Source: JAQIBY01 sp046546095
GTDB lineage: Bacteria > Bacteroidota > Bacteroidia > Bacteroidales > ML635J-15
Direction of reading: 5' to 3'
NCBI GenBank assembly: GCA_046546095.1
Contig: JBKGYK010000022.1
Location: 1-40,740, forward strand
Length of the DNA: 40,740 nucleotides
The first letter of the stretch is position 1. The number at the start of each line of letters is the position of its first letter. The notes below the pieces were generated by a model. It was not told where the DNA came from, did no database searches, and was given only the letters and a program-made list of their open reading frames with translations. The position numbers were made by a program, and so were the translations under genes. Positions 35,069-40,740 of this stretch are shown here, in pieces.

Positions 35069-35590
35069 ATGAAAAGATGGTTCATTGCTTCGCTTATATT
35101 GAGTTCCCTGATTGCGTGTCAGGATAAAACAGAAATCAGCTCAACAGATCCAATTAACTGGGAAGCCAGAACAACCGATATGGAACCGGAGGACAGTTTG
35201 ATTCATGGTACAACATATTTATCTGTCTATTCTCAGATTTACAGCCAGACAGAACACACAACCCATGATTTAACAGCCACAGTAAGCATGAAAAACACCA
35301 ACATGCATGACACTGTTTTCGTCAAAATGGCTGAGTATTTTAACACAGAAGGCCACCCCATCCGGATATATTTTGACGATCCAATTTTCATCAGGCCTAT
35401 GGAAACTGTAGAAATCATTATTGATGAGACCGATCAGGAAGGAGGTACAGGAGCTAATTTTCTTTTTACATGGGCAATCAAACCAAATACCAGCGAACCA
35501 TTGTTTGAAGCTGTAATGATTTCTACATCAGGTCAGCAGGGTCTGTCTTTCACCACGCAGGGAAAGCGAATTACACCGGGGATTGAATAG
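35069..35590 (+). CDS. DUF3124 lipoprotein
   Basis: A 173-residue predicted lipoprotein of the DUF3124 family, of unknown function. The signal ends at a lipobox LIAC, so Cys17 should be lipidated. The mature part carries the family pattern: TTYLSVYSQIYSQTEHTTHDLTATVSMKNTN, then a strand-rich IRIYFDDPIFIRPMETVEIII, the conserved DQEGGTGANFLFTW and EAVMISTSGQQGLSF near the end. Length is standard. The fold should be an immunoglobulin-like beta sandwich. Members sometimes sit beside transporters. Here it is followed by the tiny Cys-rich ORF and an SLC13-type permease on the same strand, a possible but unproven functional link. Confidence 0.85.
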   Translation: MKRWFIASLILSSLIACQDKTEISSTDPINWEARTTDMEPEDSLIHGTTYLSVYSQIYSQTEHTTHDLTATVSMKNTNMHDTVFVKMAEYFNTEGHPIRIYFDDPIFIRPMETVEIIIDETDQEGGTGANFLFTWAIKPNTSEPLFEAVMISTSGQQGLSFTTQGKRITPGIE

Positions 35591-35679
35591 TCCGGGTGCA
35601 TAGGCAAATCTGTCAATTATCGCCGGGATGTCTGGCGGACAAGATCAAACATTTTGTTTACATATTCGTATTTACAACA

Positions 35680-35802
35680 ATGAAAATTATCCAAACGATG
35701 AAAAAAGACTCATGCACACAAAACTGCCCGTTGTGGTTTCAATCAGAGAAAGCAGATAAATGTTTAACCGGAGGTTTTTGTATGACTAAAGCAAGATCAT
35801 GA
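35680..35802 (+). CDS. tiny cysteine-rich ORF coupled to the SLC13-type transporter
   Basis: A 40-residue frame with four cysteines in C-x3-C-x11-C-x5-C spacing (KDSCTQNCPLWF, then KADKCLTGGFC), a pattern compatible with a metal- or cluster-binding knuckle. The start could also be at 35698 (34 residues). Its stop overlaps the ATG of the transporter gene by four bases (ATGA at 35799-35802), a classical coupling arrangement. A GGAGG at 35770-35774 lies 7 bases before an internal in-frame ATG at 35782. I do not recognise the protein, and a chance frame is possible, but the overlap and Cys pattern argue for a real small gene. Confidence 0.4.
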   Translation: MKIIQTMKKDSCTQNCPLWFQSEKADKCLTGGFCMTKARS

Positions 35803-37589
35803 ACACAGACATTATCATTGTACTTCTGATATTATCCATCACTGTGGTGATGTTTGTTCTTGACATTGTCCGCATTGATCTTGTGGCAATCACAGGCATG
35901 CTGGCTCTGGGCTGGAGTGGTATTCTCACGCCTGAGGAGATGTTTTCCGGCTTTTCCGGCAACGCGGTAATTTCAATCATAGCGGTTATGATTATGGGGC
36001 GGGGAATTGCAAGAACAGGCCTGATGGACAGATTCTCCATTGCGATGATCAAACTGGCAGGCTCGGGCAGAAGACCTTTAACTGCCATAATGTCCACGAT
36101 ACTCGGAGTGATTTCCGGATTTGTGCAAAACATCGGGACAGCAGCCATCTTTTTGCCGGGAATGCTCAATGTATCACGGCGGACAAGAATACCCGCTTCT
36201 GCATTGCTGCTGCCTCTGGGTTTTGCCATCATTCTGGGTGGCACCCTCAGTATGGTAGGATCCGGTCATCTGATTCTGGTCAACGATTTGCTGCAAAATG
36301 CAGATCTCCGGCCATACGGACTATTCAGTGTCACACCCATAGGTTTGATATTGCTTGCAACAGGCATCGGCTTCTTTTACTTTTTCGGAAAACATGTATT
36401 GCCAAAGCGAGGCCTTAGCACCCGAACTCCTACAGCACAGGAAAAACTGATTGAAAAGCTGCAATTACCAGGCAATGTCTGGCACTATTCCATCTCAGAA
36501 GACAGCCCACTGATCAATCAGACAACAGAACAGTCCGGGATATGGAAACGATTCAATGTAAATATCATCGGAATTTCCGGTGAACGTGATGTTATTTATG
36601 CACCATGGCGGGAAACCAGGTTTAAAGCCGGACAGGAAATAGCTCTACTGGGCAATAAAGAGAATATTCAGCAACTTGCAGATGAGTTCAAACTTATTGA
36701 AGAACCTCCTCTGAAGCGTTTTTCCCGTTTACGCGATCCCGACGAATCAGGCTTCGTCGAAGTAATCGTTCCGCCACGTTCCGAAGCCATCGGGCAAACC
36801 ATACGCAAATTTTCGATGCGGCGGCGTTTTGCTGTCGAGCCTTTAAGGCTTTTCAGTAAGGGTGAAGAAATGCGCGGAGATTTCTCAGATCACAAAATTT
36901 CTGTTGGGGATACCATCATTGTGTATGGTTTATGGGAAAAAATCAGGGAGATGGACAGAAGCATTGATTTCGTTGTAGCCACACCAATAAAATCCGTGGA
37001 CAAAAATACATCCAAATCCCTGGTTGCGGTAATGAGTTTTTTGCTTGCCATAAGTCTTGCCATCGCAGGATTTCCCATCTCCATGGCCTTCTTTTCCGGT
37101 GCTGTAGCTATGATACTTGGACGCGTTCTGAACATGCAACATGCTTATCAGGCCATTGAGTGGAAAATTGTATTTCTGCTTGCCGGATTGATTCCGCTGG
37201 GCATGGCTATGCAGAAAAGCGGAGCGGCCATGTTTCTTGCTCAGGAAATCATGGAAATGGTCTCCGGCAGCTCTACTATTGTATTGCTGCTCACCATTGG
37301 TATCATTTCCACAATTTTTTCCTTGCTGATCTCAAATTTTGGTGCCATAGTGGTACTGGCTCCCATGGTGATAAGTATGGCTGAAATCAGCGGCCTTGAC
37401 CCACGGCCCCTTGTCCTGATGTCTGCAGTTTGTGTTTCCAATGCATTCATTCTGCCTACCCAGCAGGTCAATGCTTTGTTGATGACAGCAGGTGGATACA
37501 GAAACAGGGATTTTCTGCGGGCAGGGTCCGGCCTGACAGTCATATTTCTGCTGATTACCGTAATGTTCTTTTATCTACTGATGATTTGA
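35799..37589 (+). CDS. SLC13/DASS-type permease with two RCK_C (TrkA-C) domains, atypical binding motifs
   Basis: A 596-residue membrane protein with two five-to-six-helix halves separated by two cytoplasmic RCK_C (TrkA-C) domains (about 232-298 and 318-388), the arrangement of many bacterial SLC13-like carriers. Compared with its paralogue at 37.6-39.4 kb, both re-entrant-hairpin motifs are altered. NNVG is QNIG at 110-113 and GTPPNIII is GSGHLIL at 154-160. In the second half, the INNAA-type hairpin is ISNFG at 511-515 and TPIGHQSNTIV is LPTQQVNALL at 552-561. These positions form the substrate and sodium sites of SLC13 carriers, so the substrate is probably different. The gene converges with the paralogue, with 15 bases between stops. 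Confidence 0.85.
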   Translation: MNTDIIIVLLILSITVVMFVLDIVRIDLVAITGMLALGWSGILTPEEMFSGFSGNAVISIIAVMIMGRGIARTGLMDRFSIAMIKLAGSGRRPLTAIMSTILGVISGFVQNIGTAAIFLPGMLNVSRRTRIPASALLLPLGFAIILGGTLSMVGSGHLILVNDLLQNADLRPYGLFSVTPIGLILLATGIGFFYFFGKHVLPKRGLSTRTPTAQEKLIEKLQLPGNVWHYSISEDSPLINQTTEQSGIWKRFNVNIIGISGERDVIYAPWRETRFKAGQEIALLGNKENIQQLADEFKLIEEPPLKRFSRLRDPDESGFVEVIVPPRSEAIGQTIRKFSMRRRFAVEPLRLFSKGEEMRGDFSDHKISVGDTIIVYGLWEKIREMDRSIDFVVATPIKSVDKNTSKSLVAVMSFLLAISLAIAGFPISMAFFSGAVAMILGRVLNMQHAYQAIEWKIVFLLAGLIPLGMAMQKSGAAMFLAQEIMEMVSGSSTIVLLLTIGIISTIFSLLISNFGAIVVLAPMVISMAEISGLDPRPLVLMSAVCVSNAFILPTQQVNALLMTAGGYRNRDFLRAGSGLTVIFLLITVMFFYLLMI

Positions 37590-37604
37590 CAACCTTCATA
37601 TGCA

Positions 37605-39374
37605 TCATAACGGCCACACGAGCAAAATCATTGGAATCGCCACGGCAATAATGATGATATCCAAAGGAAGCCCCATGCGCCAGTAATCTGTAAATTTATA
37701 GCCCCCCGGCCCCATCACAATGGTATTGGACTGATGTCCAATGGGTGTTAAAAAGGCACATGAGCCACCAACGGCAACAGCCATCAAAAAGGGATCAATG
37801 GAATAGCCCAGTCCCTTGGCAATGCCGATGGCAATGGGTGCCATCAGTACTACAGTAGCAGCATTGTTGATGATGTCAGACAAAAGCATGGTAATCACCA
37901 TCACAATTGTAAGCAGTGCCCATGGAGGCATAAGATCATCCAGATCTGCGATACGGGAGGATATCATATCGGCACCGCCAGTGGTTTCAAGCGCTGTTCC
38001 GACAGGAATCATCGCACCAAGTAAGACAATTACAGGCCAGTCAATGCTTGTATATAGCTCTTTGATGGGCAGGATTTTTGTCAAAATCATTGCAACAGCA
38101 GCCATAACAAATGCCACTTGTACAGGCATTATTCCGGCAACAATCATCACGATGGCAGCAGCAAAAATACCCAGCGCAAGGGGTATTTTTGTTTTGTATC
38201 CAAGCCTCAGACTACGCCTTGCAAGCGGCATACAACCAATGGCTGTAATGGTGTCATTCAGGATATGTTCCCTTCCCTGCAACAACAGAACATCTCCGGT
38301 TTTGAATTTCACATGATCCAGCCTGTGCCGGATTTTTTGTTCCCGCCGGGCCACAGCAAGCAGATTTATCCCGTAGCGGCTACGCATACGCAGCGAGGCC
38401 GCAGTCTCTCTAATCAGCGGAGAATCAGCCATGACCACAGCTTCTGTGATGGCAATTTTATCAGAACCTTTGGCATCTTTTCTGAATTTCTTGTCGCCCA
38501 CGAGTTTTACGCCGGTATCCTTAATGAATGTTTTCAGCTCATCGGCATCAGTCTCTACAATGATGATATCTTTCGTCTGAATAAGTTCCTCGGCATCCGG
38601 GGCATGAATGCGCTTGTCATTACGAACCAGTCCGAGTATTTGCACATCAGCATCTGAAATGTCATTGATTTCTGCTATGCTTTTGCCTTTGATTTTTGAC
38701 TCACTGCTAACACTTACTTCAGCGATATAGTCTTCAATTTCAAAAAGCTCCTTATCTGACTTTTGTGCTTTCCTTTTTGGTAATAATCGCCAGCCGGCCA
38801 TTGTAATAAATGCTAATCCGACAACTGCTACAACGAGCCCTACCGGTGTAAAGTCAAACATGCCAAATGCTTCTCCTGTCTCTTCAGCCCTGAAAGTAGC
38901 AATGATAATGTTGGGTGGCGTGCCGATGAGGGTTGTCATGCCGCCAAGCAAAGAGGCAAAGGCTATGGGCATTAAAATAAATGAAACCGGGTGCCCGTTT
39001 TTTCTGGCCATGTGTATGGCAACCGGCATGATGATGGCCAGAGCACCTACATTGTTCATGAAAGCTGAAGCTACAGCAACAAGTGCAGAAAGAGTTAGAA
39101 TTTGTAACAAGAGACTTTTGCCCAGTTTCATCACCCATTTACCGAGAACATCAATGACACCGGAAAATTCCAGGGCTTTGCCAATTACCAGCACAGAAGC
39201 AACAGTAATCACCGCAGGGTGACCAAAGCCGTTAAAGGCTTCCCCTGGTTCAATAATCCCTAAAATCAATAAAATAATGAGGGATATCAGTGCCACAAGG
39301 TCATGTCGAATCCTCCCCCATGCAAAAAGTAAAAGGGTAATCAGCAATACACCAAACACAATATACTGGTCCAT
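37605..39374 (-). CDS. SLC13/DASS-type permease with two RCK_C (TrkA-C) domains, canonical motifs
   Basis: A 589-residue permease of the divalent-anion/sodium symporter-like family. Helices in the N-terminal half contain the canonical hairpin motifs NNVG (107-110) and GTPPNIII (151-158), and the second half has INNAATVVLMAP and FLTPIGHQSNTIVMGPGGYK. Between the halves are two RCK_C domains (about 212-285 and 298-375), for example IKGKSIAEINDISDADVQILGLVR and IRETAASLRMRSRYGINLLAV, which in related proteins bind nucleotides or other regulators. Transported ions may be sulfate, thiosulfate, dicarboxylates or tellurite-like anions. The sequence does not decide. Length is normal. The gene is probably transcribed alone from its own promoter at about 39.4 kb. 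Confidence 0.9.
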   Translation of the reverse strand: MDQYIVFGVLLITLLLFAWGRIRHDLVALISLIILLILGIIEPGEAFNGFGHPAVITVASVLVIGKALEFSGVIDVLGKWVMKLGKSLLLQILTLSALVAVASAFMNNVGALAIIMPVAIHMARKNGHPVSFILMPIAFASLLGGMTTLIGTPPNIIIATFRAEETGEAFGMFDFTPVGLVVAVVGLAFITMAGWRLLPKRKAQKSDKELFEIEDYIAEVSVSSESKIKGKSIAEINDISDADVQILGLVRNDKRIHAPDAEELIQTKDIIIVETDADELKTFIKDTGVKLVGDKKFRKDAKGSDKIAITEAVVMADSPLIRETAASLRMRSRYGINLLAVARREQKIRHRLDHVKFKTGDVLLLQGREHILNDTITAIGCMPLARRSLRLGYKTKIPLALGIFAAAIVMIVAGIMPVQVAFVMAAVAMILTKILPIKELYTSIDWPVIVLLGAMIPVGTALETTGGADMISSRIADLDDLMPPWALLTIVMVITMLLSDIINNAATVVLMAPIAIGIAKGLGYSIDPFLMAVAVGGSCAFLTPIGHQSNTIVMGPGGYKFTDYWRMGLPLDIIIIAVAIPMILLVWPL

Positions 39375-39422
39375 AAATCTTACTTACCTCATTTCAATTC
39401 CATTCACTATCAGAAATGCAAT

Positions 39423-39430
39423 CAAATATA
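39423..39430 (-). promoter_or_regulatory. candidate -7 element of the canonical SLC13-type gene
   Basis: On the minus strand TATATTTG matches TAnnTTTG exactly and lies 48 bases before the ATG. A -33 TTG at the normal distance is not obvious. Confidence 0.35.
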
Positions 39431-39584
39431 AGAAAAAAGTTTTTTATAAGAAAATACTTGCAAAAACAACCAAACCAACACTTTCCATCCCTGATAAATC
39501 GTAATGAAAACCCTCCGTTTTTCATGGATGGGGCAGGATAAAAACGCTGTATTGAAGCACATCCATCCAAATAACCAAATCATG

Positions 39585-40739
39585 TTATCCTTTGATTACT
39601 GCCAAAGGCAATAATTGTGTCACAATGTCAACAAGGTCTTCCTGATTTTTCATCACTACATCAATATCTTTGTACGCTCCCGCTGCTTCATCCAGGTTTT
39701 TTTTAGTACGGATAGAGTGGATAATCCCGGCATCATCCAACAGTTTTGTTTCTTTTGCCAGATTGAGTGTTCTCACGGCTTGTTTACGTCCCAGTTTACG
39801 TCCGGCACCATGCGAACAGGACATAAATGATTCGGGATTTCCTTTTCCTTTGACAATGTAACTTGCTGCTCCTTGTGATCCGGGTATTATCCCGTCCTGT
39901 CCGGCCTTTGCTGATGTAGCACCTTTGCGGTGAACAACAACCTCTTTACCATAATGCTTTTCTACGGCTGCATAATTGTGGTGGATGTTGATTATTTCAC
40001 CAAATTGTATGTCATCAATGGTTTCTTTCATCACCTGTTTTACTTTCTCCATCATGGCAAAACGGTTGGCTTTTGCAAATGTCAGCGCAAAGTTCATCGC
40101 CTCATGATAGGCTTGTCCCGCTGATGATTCCATAGGCAACCAGGCCAGGGATTTATCTGGCAATTCAACATTTTTGTCATCACAATATTTTACTGCTTTT
40201 TGATGAAATGCGTTGGCGATTTTTAAACCAAAATTGCGCGACCCGGAGTGCAACATCAACCAAATATGACCGTCAGAGCCTTTTTGTATTTCAACAAAAT
40301 GATTGCCGCCGCCGAGTGTCCCAAGTTGATAACGGGCCTTGTCAAGCTCCTGTTGAATGATATCAATATCGGGTGCATTATCAAATCCTTCCCAATTTTG
40401 CCTGTGTTTGTGATGTTTTCTTCCTTTCGGGATGCGGTGATATAAGTGTTTTACAATGGTGGATAAATCTTTTTTGTTGATGGATGTAAGCGATGTTTTT
40501 ACGGCACACATACCACATCCGATATCCACCCCCACAGCATTGGGAATGATCACACCTTCCGTTGCCAGCACGCCACCGATAGGCATCCCAAAACCTTTGT
40601 GGCAATCCGGCATGATGGCAACCCATTTGTAGGTTACGGATAAATTGGCCAGATTACGCGCTTGTTGCAATGCTGCCTCGTCTATGTCCTCAAGCCACAA
40701 CTTGATGGGTTTATTTTCTGATGTGATTGTTTTTTTCAT
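39585..40739 (-). CDS. rtcB: RtcB RNA-splicing ligase
   Basis: A 384-residue RNA ligase that joins 2',3'-cyclic-phosphate (or 3'-phosphate) and 5'-hydroxyl RNA ends using GTP and manganese, acting in tRNA and stress-related RNA repair. The metal and active-site residues are present: Asp72 and Cys75 in VGVDIGCGM, His147 in GTLGGGNHF, His164 in LHSGSRNFG, His253/254 in NIHHNYA, and the guanylylated His310 in SHGAGR. Also seen are VVHRKGAT and GSQGAASY. It is slightly shorter than the E. coli enzyme (about 408), mainly in the middle. The start at 40739 is one base from the window end, and its N-terminus (KPIKLWLEDIDEAAL) looks complete for Bacteroidota RtcB. No Archease gene or RtcA/RtcR is visible. 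Confidence 0.95.
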   Translation of the reverse strand: MKKTITSENKPIKLWLEDIDEAALQQARNLANLSVTYKWVAIMPDCHKGFGMPIGGVLATEGVIIPNAVGVDIGCGMCAVKTSLTSINKKDLSTIVKHLYHRIPKGRKHHKHRQNWEGFDNAPDIDIIQQELDKARYQLGTLGGGNHFVEIQKGSDGHIWLMLHSGSRNFGLKIANAFHQKAVKYCDDKNVELPDKSLAWLPMESSAGQAYHEAMNFALTFAKANRFAMMEKVKQVMKETIDDIQFGEIINIHHNYAAVEKHYGKEVVVHRKGATSAKAGQDGIIPGSQGAASYIVKGKGNPESFMSCSHGAGRKLGRKQAVRTLNLAKETKLLDDAGIIHSIRTKKNLDEAAGAYKDIDVVMKNQEDLVDIVTQLLPLAVIKG

Positions 40740-40740
40740 C

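Overview
The window looks like a chromosomal segment of a Bacteroidota bacterium, probably of the Bacteroidales/Marinilabiliales kind. Three proteins end in the C-terminal sorting domain of the type IX secretion system (T9SS). Several genes are preceded by the Bacteroidota sigma signature (TTG or TTTG, about 19-20 bases, then TAnnTTTG) rather than by a strong Shine-Dalgarno sequence. The RND efflux operon carries the PG0541-type accessory gene typical of this phylum. No rRNA, tRNA, CRISPR array, phage or intact transposase was seen.

Left end (1-2.2 kb): an A+T-rich accessory patch. It holds a HicB/HicA toxin-antitoxin pair in antitoxin-first order, a VOC-family gene without its start, a DUF3795 gene whose 3' part has been replaced, and a cluster of GGGGACAG-type repeats. 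From 2.2 to 8.3 kb comes a protein-export and redox block: tatA-tatC, a small membrane protein resembling an ECF S component, a DUF362 protein with a twin-arginine signal, a NapH/NapG-like fusion polyferredoxin with an internal twin-arginine motif, and an exported tocopherol-cyclase-like protein. Tat genes and two likely Tat clients therefore sit within about 5 kb.

From 8.7 to 15 kb are a T9SS cargo protein, an exported protein of unknown function, an EamA-type transporter, and a compact three-gene operon: zinc-less medium-chain reductase, stand-alone E2-type acyltransferase, and NmrA-like reductase. The last two overlap by four bases. I find no described pathway for this trio, and it is the most system-like unknown here.

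From 15.3 to 27.9 kb, on the minus strand, lies a surface-protein locus. It comprises a membrane-anchored TPR protein with a cytoplasmic LuxR-type DNA-binding domain, a 3332-residue T9SS adhesin-like protein (LamG, Fn3, carboxypeptidase-regulatory-like and Ig-like modules), and a small T9SS protein sharing one domain with the giant. Two of the giant's domains appear to be split by inserted LamG modules, and it has a central block of about 500 residues that I do not recognise.

From 28.1 to 34.6 kb is a self-contained efflux operon: GbsR/MarR-like repressor, TolC-like channel, lipoprotein adaptor, RND pump and PG0541-like PII-fold protein. A perfect 18-base palindrome lies just upstream of its promoter. 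The right end has a palindromic dispersed repeat, a DUF3124 lipoprotein, a tiny cysteine-rich ORF coupled to an SLC13-type transporter, a second convergent SLC13-type transporter, and rtcB (RNA ligase), whose start codon lies one base from the window edge.
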